NCBI GenBank assembly: GCA_900540335.1
Contig: UQFC01000005.1
Coordinates: forward strand, 1 to 51,232
Source: an uncultured Clostridium sp.
Lineage (GTDB): Bacteria; Bacillota; Clostridia; Lachnospirales; Lachnospiraceae
DNA: 51,232 bases
Direction of reading: 5' to 3'
Shown: positions 7,186 to 15,932 of the stretch, piece by piece
How positions within the stretch are numbered: the first letter of the stretch is position 1
Layout: each line of letters opens with the position of its first letter
Translations under genes and position numbers: made by a program
Notes under the pieces: model-generated
Databases searched by the model: none
Seen by the model: the letters and a program-made list of their open reading frames with translations, nothing else
What the model was told of the DNA's origin: nothing

Positions 7186-8441
7186 GTGGGGAAAGATTTA
7201 AAAGGCAGAGAATTGGGAAAGGGGCTGTATCAGAGAAAGGATGGCCGCTACGAGGCGCGGGCGAAAATCAACGGAAATGATGTCAGTATTTACGGATTTA
7301 ATCTGCGGGAATTAAAAAAAATTTTCAGGAGCTAAAGGAACAGGCTCAAAATGCTGTGGAATACAGGCGGAAAAATCTGACATTAAATGAATGGTTTGAG
7401 GAATGGTTCCGAACATACAAGCTGCCGGTCGTAAAAGAAACCAGCTTTTTCCCTATGAAGCGAAAGTTTTATAGTTCCTTTGGGGCGTCCCTCGGAGAAA
7501 GAACTGTGGCGAGTATTACGAACATTGATATACAGGGGGTCATCAATCGAATGAGTCAGGAAGGAAGGGCGACCTCATCTATGAGGGAAGCATTAGGAAG
7601 GATGCGTGAATGCATGGAATCAGCTAAAAACAATCAGATTATTTCATTAAATCCCTGTTTTGAAATCAATGTGCCGTGGGAAAACACTCAGGTGCGGCGC
7701 CGTTTTCTTTCCAGAGAGGAGCAGAATACATTTTTAGCAGCAATGGAGCACAATTGGTATAAAGAGATGTTTTACATCATGTTCTTGACAGGGATGAGGT
7801 TCGGAGAGGTTGGAGGCTTGATGTGGAAAGACATTGATTTTGAAAATAAATGTCTTCATATTAACCGTTCTCTATCCTGCCAATATGAGTATGGAGAGAA
7901 GATCCTTCGCCTGACAGCTCCTAAGACCCATAATTCTTATAGAAAAATTCCATTTTTTGGTGAAGCAGAGGAGATGTTCCAGAGCCAGAAGAATAAAGTG
8001 GATCTGCTGAAGAAGACGCTGGGACGGCGTTGGAGAGCAGCCGGAGAGTATGAGGATTTGGTGTTTGTAACCACCATGGGAAGTCCGGTGCTTCGGTACC
8101 ATGCGGAGAAAGAAATAAAAAAGGTAATCAAGCAAATTAATGAACAAGAGGCTTTCGATTCGGTAAGAGAACAGCGAGAGCCTCATTATTTTGAAGATTT
8201 ATATCCCCATGCAATCCGTCATACTTTCTGCAGCCGCTGCTTTGAGGCAGATATGCAGCCAAAGGTGGTTCAGAGCATTATGGGACACCAGCATTACAGT
8301 ACAACGATTGATATTTATACTCATGTGACAGATGAAAAATATCAGGAGGAGATTGGAAAGTTTGGAAGAGCGATGGAGCAGGTCGGACAGGAGGTGGTGA
8401 AGGAGAGTGCTGGAATGATGCAGATGGGACAGTTATCATAG
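7186..8441 (+). CDS. int: Tn916-type tyrosine integrase, interrupted by a -1 frameshift
   Basis: A GTG at 7186 after AAAGGGGAG opens the N-terminal AP2-like DNA-binding domain ('LKGRELGKGLYQRKDGRYEA'). This frame stops at 7333-7335 after 49 residues. A one-base backward shift in the A8 run at 7314-7321 continues without a stop into 'LKKNFQELKEQAQ', the core-binding domain and the catalytic domain ending at 8441. Catalytic residues are all present: Arg in 'TGMRFGE', Lys in 'APKTHNSYRK', 'HAIRH', 'MGHQH' and Tyr in 'TIDIYTHV'. Full length would be about 417 aa, normal for the family. It is either a single-base-deletion pseudogene, a sequencing error, or a gene using programmed frameshifting. 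The intact catalytic half argues against old decay. Confidence 0.8.
7314..7320 (+). other. A-AAA-AAA slippery heptamer in the integrase frame
   Basis: In the upstream frame the codons are TTA AAA AAA ATT, so the seven bases 7314-7320 form the canonical X-XXY-YYZ slippery heptamer. Slippage of -1 here joins the two halves of the integrase exactly. Only a weak downstream helix (GAGC/GCTC at about 7329-7347) is visible as a stimulator, so transcript slippage on the A8 run is an alternative. Confidence 0.5.
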
Positions 8442-8552
8442 TGAAAAATATGTTATTCAACGTGAGTAATAACAGTGTATCAGCATTTTTAAAAGAATTG
8501 GTTGTATTTTGCAAATAAGTATTATACAATCCTGAGTTTAACACTTGTGAAA

Positions 8553-8598
8553 GTAAAAAATGGCTACAAGCCCAGTAATTATGCGGGCTGTAGCCATT
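8553..8598 (-). terminator. Terminator of the IS transposase
   Basis: TGGCTACAAGCCC (8561-8573) pairs with GGGCTGTAGCCA (8585-8596), with one bulged A. On the minus strand the stem is followed by TTTTTTACTTT. It lies just downstream of the transposase stop, inside the insertion sequence. Confidence 0.75.
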
Positions 8599-8620
8599 CT
8601 CCTTTTAGAAACGATTTGTG

Positions 8621-10375
8621 CTATTTTTTTGTTTCTTCTGTTTTGGTACTTTTTATTATGCTTCGCATAGTTGATTTTGAGATAAATTCATAATCCGTAT
8701 GAAAGCCAAATACCTTGTGTAAATCATCTGTCATATCGGTTCTTTTGTAGGAAGGAATATAGCCGCTTTCCTTTGACAGAAGGGTTACTTGCATGGAACG
8801 AAGAGTCCCCAGAATCTCGTTGCAGGTATAGGCGTTTCCGAGCTTTTTTTCGAGTAACCGGTATACAAGCAGGCTGATGTAACAGATCAGGAAATGTGCT
8901 TTAATGCGCTCATCCCTCCTGACATAGACAGGACGTGCTTCAAAATCCGTTTTCATGATTCGGAAGTTTTCTTCAATCTCCCAACGCTGCCTGTTGATTT
9001 TTAAGATTTCCCCAACATCTCCTTCAAGGTTTGTTATGACCGCATAAAATCCGTCATACATTTCTTCTTCAGAGATACGGTCTGAATCCAGGTCATATAT
9101 ATTCCTGCCTGCAACTTCGCCATCTTCTGTTATAGCAGTGGATTTTATAAAACGGGCCGGGTCATTCTGGTTTTTGCCACGTCTTTTTCTGCCCGGCTGT
9201 TCTATCATTTTTACAGCGCGTGCTATCTGTTGTCCGCGGATTCTTTTTTGGTATGCCTTGTATTTTGGAGAATACGTTACGATAACGATTTCATTCATGT
9301 CTCCATTTGCAACAGGCACTTCCTTGTAAAAGATGGTTTCGTAAATATCCGGGTCGGATTCATCCAGAGTGGATATGTCGATAAACTTATTGGAACCAAG
9401 CCTGCGAAACTGTTTTGGATTTAAGGCAATCTGCCGGTCTTCCCTGCGCATCTTCTTCAGAGATTGTGAGATGACATAAGAACGGTTTCCGAAGCTGTTA
9501 AATCTCCGGTTTGCCTTACTGCCAAGCCCGGCATCTGAGCAGAAGATAAACTCGCTGCATGCAAAGTCACGTATGATTTTTGTTTCTAAAGGTTTTAAGG
9601 TGGTCTGTTCATTCTGGTTTCCCGGGAACACATCAAAAGCAAGCGGGATACCATCTGCATCCATAAACAATCCCATTGTGACGATGGGATTTGGCCTGCT
9701 TTCTTTGCTTTTTCCATACTTTCTGAAATCATCATCCTGCTCGATTTCAAAGTAATAATTCGTACAGTCGTAGTAAAGAACCTTCTTGTTTCTCGGATGA
9801 ACAAAGTTTGAATTGAAGTATAACTCCTCCTGGATAAAGTCGGATTCTTCAGCCATAACGGAAAGTGCGCGGTAGAGGTTCTGCAGTTCATACTTGGGCG
9901 GTTCAAGCAGTGTCTGACAATAAGAGTAACTGCCCAGCTTGCTGGAAGGTGACAGAATTCTTGAAAAAATCTGGTCCGTAAGAATTGCGCTGAAATCATA
10001 CGTGTATTTATGACGTTTGGAAATCTTGCGGCAAATGGAATCGATTTTTAATTCCGTACACAGTTTTTGAAGAAACAAATATCCAACCGGAAAGCAGCGT
10101 TCTTCATTTCTGGGAATATAAGCACTTTTGGATAGAGAAACAGAAACATTGCCTGTTTTAGCGTTGTATTCCATGGTGTCTTTTTCTGCCTCTGACCTTG
10201 CCCAGGCCATCATGGCATCATAATCTCCGGAAAACTGTTGTAAGAGATCGTTGAGTTTTCCGAGTTTTCTGTGGATTTTGGTCGCGGTTTTTCCGTTGCT
10301 TTTTCGGTAGGAACGTTTGATATAGACATCTTTGTTATCTGAATTACCAGTAAGTGAAATATAAATGGGAATCAA
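8621..10375 (-). CDS. IS1634-family transposase
   Basis: The product is roughly 584 aa and cuts and pastes the insertion sequence. The DDE residues are likely in 'YYDCTNYYFE' (first Asp), 'FCSDAGLGSKANRR' (second Asp) and 'RWEIEENFRIMKTD' (Glu, in the Y/R/E/K signature of IS4 relatives). The N-terminus contains 'YIKRSYRKSNGKTATKIH', typical of the IS1634 group. No ATG or GTG lies near the ribosome site AAAGGAG: the in-frame TTG at 10375 touches it, and ATT codons at 10372 and 10366 follow, so the true start may be unusual. A TATAAT -10 box lies about 25 bases upstream. The frame is intact, so the copy may be active. Confidence 0.85.
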   Translation of the reverse strand: MIPIYISLTGNSDNKDVYIKRSYRKSNGKTATKIHRKLGKLNDLLQQFSGDYDAMMAWARSEAEKDTMEYNAKTGNVSVSLSKSAYIPRNEERCFPVGYLFLQKLCTELKIDSICRKISKRHKYTYDFSAILTDQIFSRILSPSSKLGSYSYCQTLLEPPKYELQNLYRALSVMAEESDFIQEELYFNSNFVHPRNKKVLYYDCTNYYFEIEQDDDFRKYGKSKESRPNPIVTMGLFMDADGIPLAFDVFPGNQNEQTTLKPLETKIIRDFACSEFIFCSDAGLGSKANRRFNSFGNRSYVISQSLKKMRREDRQIALNPKQFRRLGSNKFIDISTLDESDPDIYETIFYKEVPVANGDMNEIVIVTYSPKYKAYQKRIRGQQIARAVKMIEQPGRKRRGKNQNDPARFIKSTAITEDGEVAGRNIYDLDSDRISEEEMYDGFYAVITNLEGDVGEILKINRQRWEIEENFRIMKTDFEARPVYVRRDERIKAHFLICYISLLVYRLLEKKLGNAYTCNEILGTLRSMQVTLLSKESGYIPSYKRTDMTDDLHKVFGFHTDYEFISKSTMRSIIKSTKTEETKK

Positions 10376-10563
10376 CTCCTTTTGCGATATAATCTTATTA
10401 TACCACAAAGCGCACAAAAGCGCACTAATAATCTTAAAAAATTTGACAAAAAAATAAGCCCTGATTGGCTTAAATAAAGGATTTCTGTAATGGGATGTTA
10501 AAAAGAAGTGTCAAACTCCCGTGTAGAAACCTTAACAGTATATCATATTTTTACAAAAAAGTC

Positions 10564-10592
10564 TTGCTATGCGCTTTTTCCTTGGTTATAAT
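10564..10592 (+). promoter_or_regulatory. Sigma-A promoter of the ThyX-like/folA genes
   Basis: TTGCTA, a 17-base spacer and TATAAT. It begins 46 bases inside the right end of the insertion sequence, so the element landed just upstream of this promoter without destroying it. Confidence 0.65.
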
Positions 10593-10673
10593 GAAAGACA
10601 GCTTATTTATGATTTTATCAGAAAATAAATTTCCCCTCAGGGGAATGGAAACAGCAGAAGAAAGGAATTCCAC

Positions 10674-11330
10674 ATGATAACATTAGAACGCACAAGCGTT
10701 ATGAATCTGGAGAATGCCATTCGCGGTGCAAGAAATCCCATGAACAGCTGGGGGAGAATGGACAGCGGATACAACGAAAACGGAGATTATGTGCTGGGAC
10801 CCAATGATCTGGATCTGGCAAAGCGCCTGAGAAAGGCGGGAACCGGCGATCACCGCAAGTATCTTCGTCAGGTTTTTGTTTCCGTTGATATTACGGCTCC
10901 TATGTACTGGTGGAAGGAGTATGACACCTACAAAGTGGCCACGGTTGCCAATTCAACCAGCACCATGCACAAGATTCACAGCCGTCCCTTTGAACTGGAC
11001 GATTTCAGTCATGATCATATGACTCCGGAAACACTGGAATATATGAAAACAGTAGTAGAGCAGCTGGAGAAAATCCGTCTGAAATACATGGAGACAAAGG
11101 AAAAGGCTTACTGGTATGATATGATTCAGCTTCTTCCTTCCAGCTATAACCAGATGCGTACCTGTACGATGAATTATGAGAATCTGATTAATATGTATTA
11201 TGCCCGCCGCAGCCATAAGCTGCAGGAATGGCATACCTTCTGTGACTGGATTCAGACTCTGCCTTATGCCAGAGAGCTGATTCTTGCAGAAGAGGAAGAA
11301 AGAATACCAGAAAGAAGTGATCCAATTTGA
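10674..11330 (+). CDS. ThyX-fold-like protein of unknown function, coupled to folA
   Basis: The 218-aa protein follows AGAAAGGA. The middle segment 'HRKYLRQVFVSVDITAPMYW' ... 'YDTYKVATVANSTSTMHKI' and the C-terminal 'QLLPSSYNQMRTCTMNYENL' ... 'YYARRSHKLQEWHTF' follow the layout of flavin-dependent thymidylate synthase ThyX (central helix region, then LP..., T-x-N-x-x-x-L, R, Q-E). The defining RHR motif is replaced by 'WWKEYDTYK', so normal FAD/dUMP chemistry is doubtful. It overlaps the dihydrofolate reductase start (TTGA). Homologues with 'MYWWKE' and 'STMHKI' are, from memory, common hypothetical proteins of Firmicutes and their phages. A link to folate or dTMP metabolism is inferred from the fold and operon. 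Confidence 0.6.
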   Translation: MITLERTSVMNLENAIRGARNPMNSWGRMDSGYNENGDYVLGPNDLDLAKRLRKAGTGDHRKYLRQVFVSVDITAPMYWWKEYDTYKVATVANSTSTMHKIHSRPFELDDFSHDHMTPETLEYMKTVVEQLEKIRLKYMETKEKAYWYDMIQLLPSSYNQMRTCTMNYENLINMYYARRSHKLQEWHTFCDWIQTLPYARELILAEEEERIPERSDPI

Positions 11331-11830
11331 TTTATATTGCAGCAGTAGACAGTCACTGGGCCATCGGACGGAATGGCCAGCTTCTTGTAACGATCCCGCA
11401 GGATCAGAAGCGGTTCCGTGATATGACTTTAGGCAAGGTGATTGTGATGGGCCGGAAGACCTTAGACACACTTCCAGGCGGTCAGCCTCTCTACGGCCGG
11501 AGAAATGTGATTCTCAGCCGGGATCCGGAGTACCGGGTGAAAGGCGCTGATGTCTGTCACAGTGTGGAGGAATGTCTGGAGCTTTTAAAGGACTGCAGTC
11601 CGGAGGATATTTATATTATCGGCGGGGAAAGCATTTACCGCCAGTTTCTGCCCTACTGCAGCCGGGCGGAAATTACCTGGATCGATTTTGCCTATTCCGC
11701 AGACGCGCATTTCCCGAATCTGGAGGAGTCCGGAGAATGGGAGATGACAGAGGAAAGCGATGAGCAGACGTATTTTGATCTTTGCTATACCTACCGCGTA
11801 TATGAGAAGCAGGGAGCCGGGAAACGCTGA
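11327..11830 (+). CDS. folA: Dihydrofolate reductase
   Basis: The 167-aa enzyme reduces dihydrofolate to tetrahydrofolate with NADPH in the cytoplasm. Motifs in order: 'IAAVDSHWAIGRNGQLL' (Met20-loop region), 'QKRFRDMTLGKVIVMGRKTL' with the NADPH-binding G-R-K-T, 'RRNVILSRD', and 'DIYIIGGESIYRQFLPYC' (the G-G motif). The start is TTG at 11327, overlapping the TGA of the ThyX-like gene. The ribosome site is the AGAAGTGA-rich stretch within the upstream gene, so translation is likely coupled. The usual partner thyA is not in this window. Confidence 0.93.
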   Translation: MIYIAAVDSHWAIGRNGQLLVTIPQDQKRFRDMTLGKVIVMGRKTLDTLPGGQPLYGRRNVILSRDPEYRVKGADVCHSVEECLELLKDCSPEDIYIIGGESIYRQFLPYCSRAEITWIDFAYSADAHFPNLEESGEWEMTEESDEQTYFDLCYTYRVYEKQGAGKR

Positions 11831-11928
11831 ATGAAAAGAACCGAAAGAAACAGTTTCTTCGGAAAAAGAGAATCCTAGAACACATGATAAATTATTTTGC
11901 AGCAGATGCAGAACATGGGAGGATAAAT

Positions 11929-12813
11929 ATGTACAGAATTTTGAAAGCAGAACAGCTGGCTGATAAGATCTTTCTGATGGACGTGGAGGCACCGCGTGTT
12001 GCCAGAGCATGTCAGCCGGGAGAGTTCGTAATTGTCAAAATCGATGAGAAGGGAGAACGGATTCCCCTGACAATCTGTGATTACAACCGGGAACAGGGAA
12101 CGGTTACCATTGTATTCCAGATTGTAGGCGCTTCTACTCTGAGAATGTCTGAGCTGAAGGCCGGAGACGCATTCCAGGATTTTGTAGGACCTCTGGGACA
12201 GCCTTCTGAGTTTGTCAAGGAGGATCTGGAGGAAGTAAAGAAGCGCAAATATCTGTTTGTGGCAGGCGGCGTGGGAACAGCGCCTGTATATCCTCAGGTA
12301 AAATGGATGAAGGAGCATGGCATTGAGGCAGACGTGATTGTCGGCGCCAAGACAAAGGATCTCCTGATTCTGGAGGATGAGATGCGTCAGGTGGCAGGAA
12401 ATCTCTATGTTACCACAGATGACGGTTCCTATGAGAGAAAAGGTATGGTAACCAGCGTGATTGAGGATCTGGTAAAGAACCAGGGAAAACACTATGATGT
12501 CTGCGTTGCCATCGGACCGATGATTATGATGAAATTTGTCTGCAAGCTGACCAAGGAGCTGGAGCTTCCAACCATTGTCAGCATGAACCCTGTTATGGTA
12601 GACGGAACCGGTATGTGCGGAGCATGCCGTCTGACTGTAGGCGGAGAAGTGAAATTTGCCTGTGTAGACGGACCGGAATTTGACGGCCATCTGGTAAACT
12701 TTGATGAAGCTATGAAGCGCCAGCAGATGTATAAGACAGAAGAGGGCCGGGCAATGTTAAAGGCAATCGAGGGAGATACCCATCACGGCGGCTGCGGCCA
12801 CTGCAACGATTAA
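11929..12813 (+). CDS. nfnA: NfnA: FAD/[2Fe-2S] subunit of electron-bifurcating ferredoxin:NADP+ oxidoreductase
   Basis: The 294-aa protein belongs to the dihydroorotate-dehydrogenase electron-transfer (PyrK-like) group. An FAD-binding barrel contains 'IPLTICDYN' and 'QIVGASTLRMSEL', an NAD(P) domain contains 'VAGGVGTAPVYPQVKWM', and a C-terminal cysteine cluster ('GTGMCGACRLTVGGEVKFAC' and the last 'GGCGHC') binds iron-sulfur. The ATG at 11929 follows GGGAGGATAA; an upstream ATG at 11884 lacks a ribosome site. NfnB follows after 36 bases. The NfnAB complex couples NADH and reduced ferredoxin to NADPH formation in Clostridia. The same family also includes sulfide dehydrogenase SudB, so the electron partners are inferred. 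Confidence 0.85.
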   Translation: MYRILKAEQLADKIFLMDVEAPRVARACQPGEFVIVKIDEKGERIPLTICDYNREQGTVTIVFQIVGASTLRMSELKAGDAFQDFVGPLGQPSEFVKEDLEEVKKRKYLFVAGGVGTAPVYPQVKWMKEHGIEADVIVGAKTKDLLILEDEMRQVAGNLYVTTDDGSYERKGMVTSVIEDLVKNQGKHYDVCVAIGPMIMMKFVCKLTKELELPTIVSMNPVMVDGTGMCGACRLTVGGEVKFACVDGPEFDGHLVNFDEAMKRQQMYKTEEGRAMLKAIEGDTHHGGCGHCND

Positions 12814-12849
12814 TGGCAGAACAGAGGAATCAGATCGGAGGATAAAATC

Positions 12850-14238
12850 ATGGACGTCTTAAAGAAAGTTCCTGTAAGAGAACAGGATGCGAAGGTTCGC
12901 GCAACGAATTTTGAAGAAGTTTGCTATGGTTATAATAAAGAAGAGGCAATGGAAGAGGCTTCCCGCTGCCTGAAATGTAAAAATGCCAAGTGCATGGGCG
13001 GATGTCCTGTTTCCATCAATATTCCCGGATTTATCAAAGAAGTAGAAGCCGGCAATTTTGAAGAAGCAGCCAATATTATTGCAGAATCATCTGCTCTTCC
13101 TGCTGTCTGCGGACGTGTATGTCCTCAGGAAAGCCAGTGTGAAGGTCAGTGTATCCGCGGTATCAAGGGCGAGCCGATTTCTATCGGAAAGCTGGAGCGT
13201 TTTGTTGCAGACTGGTCCAGAGAGAACGGCTTTGTACCAAAGGTAACTGCTGAGAAAAACGGTCATAAGGTTGCTGTTGTAGGTTCCGGCCCTGCAGGTC
13301 TTACCTGTGCAGGCGATCTGGCAAAGATGGGTTACGAGGTAACGATTTTTGAAGCTCTTCACGAGCCGGGCGGCGTTCTGACCTATGGTATTCCGGAGTT
13401 CCGTCTGCCGAAGAATTCCGTTGTTCGCAGCGAGATTGAAAACGTGAAAAAGCTGGGTGTAACCATTGAGACAGACGTGATTATCGGAAAGTCCGTAACC
13501 ATCGACGAGCTGATGGATGAGGAAGGCTTCGAGGCTGTTTTCATCGGTTCCGGAGCAGGTCTTCCGAAATTCATGGGAATTCCCGGAGAGAATGCCAACG
13601 GCGTATTTTCCGCCAATGAGTATCTGACCAGAAACAACCTGATGAAGGCATTCCGCGATGATTATGACACGCCGATCATGGAATCGAAGAAGGTAGTTGT
13701 AGTCGGCGGCGGAAACGTAGCGATGGATGCTGCAAGAACAGCGCTTCGTCTTGGCGCGGAGGTACATATTGTATACCGCCGCAGTGAGGCAGAGCTTCCG
13801 GCCCGTGTGGAGGAGGTTCATCATGCGAAAGAGGAAGGCGTTATTTTCAACCTTCTGACCAACCCTGTAGAGATTCTTACGGATGAAAATGACTGGGTAA
13901 AGGGAATGGTAGTCCGCAAGATGGAATTAGGTGAGCCGGATGCTTCCGGAAGAAGAAGACCGGTAGAAATCGAAGGCTCTGATTATGTGATGGAGGTAGA
14001 TACCGTGATTATGTCACTGGGAACTTCTCCGAATCCGCTGATTTCCTCTACAACAGAAGGTCTGGAAATCAATAAGCGCAAATGTATTGTTGCAGAAGCA
14101 GAAAACGGCCAGACTTCCCGTCCGGGCGTATTCGCAGGCGGCGATGCAGTAACCGGAGCTGCTACGGTTATTCTTGCCATGGAGGCAGGAAAACACGGCG
14201 CGAAGGGAATCGACGAGTATCTGCGCAATAAAAATTAA
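12850..14238 (+). CDS. nfnB: NfnB / GltD-like NADPH-binding flavoprotein
   Basis: The 462-aa protein is of the glutamate-synthase small-subunit type. The N-terminus carries two [4Fe-4S] cysteine groups ('CLKCKNAKCMGGCPVSINIP' and 'CGRVCPQESQCEGQCIRGIK'). It is followed by an FAD Rossmann motif 'KVAVVGSGPAGLTCAGDLA', a second nucleotide site 'VVVVGGGNVAMDAARTALRL' and the C-terminal FAD motif 'GVFAGGDAVTGAATVILAME'. Length and domain order match NfnB, the bifurcating subunit, and its position behind nfnA supports that over GltD of glutamate synthase (no gltB here). GGAGGATAAAATC precedes the ATG. Confidence 0.88.
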   Translation: MDVLKKVPVREQDAKVRATNFEEVCYGYNKEEAMEEASRCLKCKNAKCMGGCPVSINIPGFIKEVEAGNFEEAANIIAESSALPAVCGRVCPQESQCEGQCIRGIKGEPISIGKLERFVADWSRENGFVPKVTAEKNGHKVAVVGSGPAGLTCAGDLAKMGYEVTIFEALHEPGGVLTYGIPEFRLPKNSVVRSEIENVKKLGVTIETDVIIGKSVTIDELMDEEGFEAVFIGSGAGLPKFMGIPGENANGVFSANEYLTRNNLMKAFRDDYDTPIMESKKVVVVGGGNVAMDAARTALRLGAEVHIVYRRSEAELPARVEEVHHAKEEGVIFNLLTNPVEILTDENDWVKGMVVRKMELGEPDASGRRRPVEIEGSDYVMEVDTVIMSLGTSPNPLISSTTEGLEINKRKCIVAEAENGQTSRPGVFAGGDAVTGAATVILAMEAGKHGAKGIDEYLRNKN

Positions 14239-14274
14239 AAGAAATCAAGGCGGGATATACCGCTGGAATCAGTA

Positions 14275-14312
14275 GGGTGCTGCAGGAAGAATGCAGCACC
14301 CGTCTTTTTCTG
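14275..14312 (+). terminator. Rho-independent terminator after nfnB
   Basis: GGGTGCTGCA pairs perfectly with TGCAGCACCC across a 7-base loop, followed by GTCTTTTTCT. Confidence 0.9.
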
Positions 14313-14459
14313 TATACAGAGACTATGATGTGACAGGAAAGCTTTAGAACATGCGGGAGAGGCGGTTCAGGAAAGCAAAGTCTCCGGTGACGGCAGAAAA
14401 AAGAGAAAATTTCAGACAGAAAACGGGAGAAGACAGAGAAGAAAGGATTATCAGCAGAC

Positions 14460-15836
14460 ATGAAAAAAGAATCCCATCACATTGATTTACTGAACGGACA
14501 TATTTTTCCGTCTTTGACAGGACTTGCGCTGCCGATTATGGCAACCTCCCTGGTTCAGACCGCCTACAATCTGACGGATATGGCATGGATTGGACGGGTG
14601 GGAAGTCATGCGGTAACTGCAGTGGGAGCCGCCGGAATGTATACCTGGTTTTCCTCCGGAATTGTGATGCTGGCCAAAATGGGAGGACAGGTTAAGGTGG
14701 CACACAGTCTGGGAAAGCAGCAGAGAGAGGAGGCAAGGGCATATGGAAGAGGAGCCTTGCAGCTGACGGTGCTGCTTGCTCTGGCTTTTGCCCTGATTGC
14801 CAATCTGTATGCGGATTCCCTGATTGGCTTTTTCCGCCTGGAAAATGCAGGGACAGCACAGGCGGCAAAGATTTATCTCAGGATTACCTGCGGCCTGATT
14901 CTGTTTCCGTTTTTGAATCAGACACTGACAGGGTTGTTTACGGCGGTGGGCGACAGCAGGACTCCGTTTCTGGCAAACTGCATAGGGCTTGTTATGAATA
15001 TGATCCTGGATCCGGTTCTTATTTTTGGAATAGGTCCCTTTCCGCGAATGGAGGCAGCAGGAGCTGCTGTGGCCACGGTTACGGCACAGATGACAGTTAC
15101 CCTTGTTTTGACGATGAGAGCTTCCAGGGAGCCGGTGCTGCTGCATAAAATCGGTCTGTGGAAGAAGGTTCCCCGGGAAATTTTCGTCAGGATTCTGGCG
15201 GTGGGAACGCCGTCTGCTTTTCAGACAATGCTGTATTCCGGAATTTCCATGGTGCTGACCAGAATGATTGCCTCCTGGGGAGACGCAGCAGTGGCAGTTC
15301 AGAGGGTGGGCGGTCAGGTGGAATGTATTTCCTGGATGACCGCAGAGGGCTTTGGCTCGGCTATGAATGCCTTTACCGGGCAGAACTACGGGGCAAAGCA
15401 GTATGACCGGGTAAAGAAAAGCTATGGAATTGCGGTACTCTTCATTGGAATCTGGGGAATCATCACCTCCTGCATTCTTATTTTCGGCGCAGAGCCGATT
15501 TTCCGCCTGTTTATTCAGGAAGAGGAGATTCTTCCCATCGGAATTCATTATCTTGTGATTCTTGGACTGGGGCAGATGCCCATGTGTCAGGAGCTGGTAA
15601 CAGGAGGCGCGCTTCAGGGAATGGGAAAAACCCTGTCCTGCTCTGTGATTACTATTATTTTGACGGCGGCAAGAATCCCGCTGGCGCTGCTCCTGGGAAG
15701 AACAGGACTGGGACTGGATGGCATCTGGTGGGCTTTGACGATTACCAGTGTAATGAAAGGAATTGTATTTGTTATTTACTATGTATGGATTCTGAGGAGA
15801 CTTCCCCATGGGACGCAGGCGGAAGCTCATGCATAG
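14460..15836 (+). CDS. MATE-family multidrug/cation efflux transporter (first of two)
   Basis: The 458-aa integral membrane protein has 12 hydrophobic segments in two homologous halves. 'PIMATSLVQTAYNLTDMAWI' in helix 1-2 and the loop pattern 'GQNYGAKQYDRVKKSYG' are typical MATE motifs. Such proteins expel drugs or metabolites using Na+ or H+ gradients; the substrate cannot be told from sequence. Start at ATG after GAAAGGATTATC. A second MATE gene follows after 96 bases on the same strand, and the two have diverged in sequence, so they may form a pair or an ancient tandem duplication. Confidence 0.87.
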   Translation: MKKESHHIDLLNGHIFPSLTGLALPIMATSLVQTAYNLTDMAWIGRVGSHAVTAVGAAGMYTWFSSGIVMLAKMGGQVKVAHSLGKQQREEARAYGRGALQLTVLLALAFALIANLYADSLIGFFRLENAGTAQAAKIYLRITCGLILFPFLNQTLTGLFTAVGDSRTPFLANCIGLVMNMILDPVLIFGIGPFPRMEAAGAAVATVTAQMTVTLVLTMRASREPVLLHKIGLWKKVPREIFVRILAVGTPSAFQTMLYSGISMVLTRMIASWGDAAVAVQRVGGQVECISWMTAEGFGSAMNAFTGQNYGAKQYDRVKKSYGIAVLFIGIWGIITSCILIFGAEPIFRLFIQEEEILPIGIHYLVILGLGQMPMCQELVTGGALQGMGKTLSCSVITIILTAARIPLALLLGRTGLGLDGIWWALTITSVMKGIVFVIYYVWILRRLPHGTQAEAHA

Positions 15837-15932
15837 AAAGGCAGAAAAAAGAAACCGCTATCTGGAAAAAGAAAATTTGCCGGAAAAGAAAGCATAAAAA
15901 GGAAGGATACAAAAGAAAAAGGAGAGAAGCCT

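Larger units (their letters stand above)
8534..10518. mobile_element. IS1634-family (IS4 superfamily) insertion sequence
   Basis: The terminal inverted repeats are GAGTTTAACACTT (8534-8546) and, inverted, GAGTTTGACACTT (10506-10518), matching at 12 of 13 bases. The element is about 1985 bases and carries one transposase on the minus strand. Flanking bases (AATCCT on the left, CCCGTG on the right) show no target duplication, which suggests that a deletion or recombination has replaced one flank, or that the true ends lie a few bases away. It lies between the integrase gene and the ThyX-like/folA promoter. Confidence 0.75.

Noticed and set aside
14487..15830. 447-aa minus-strand frame opposite the first MATE gene
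   Set aside because: Composition is low-complexity (His/Ser/Gln/Arg-rich), there is no ribosome site, and it mirrors a clear membrane protein gene.
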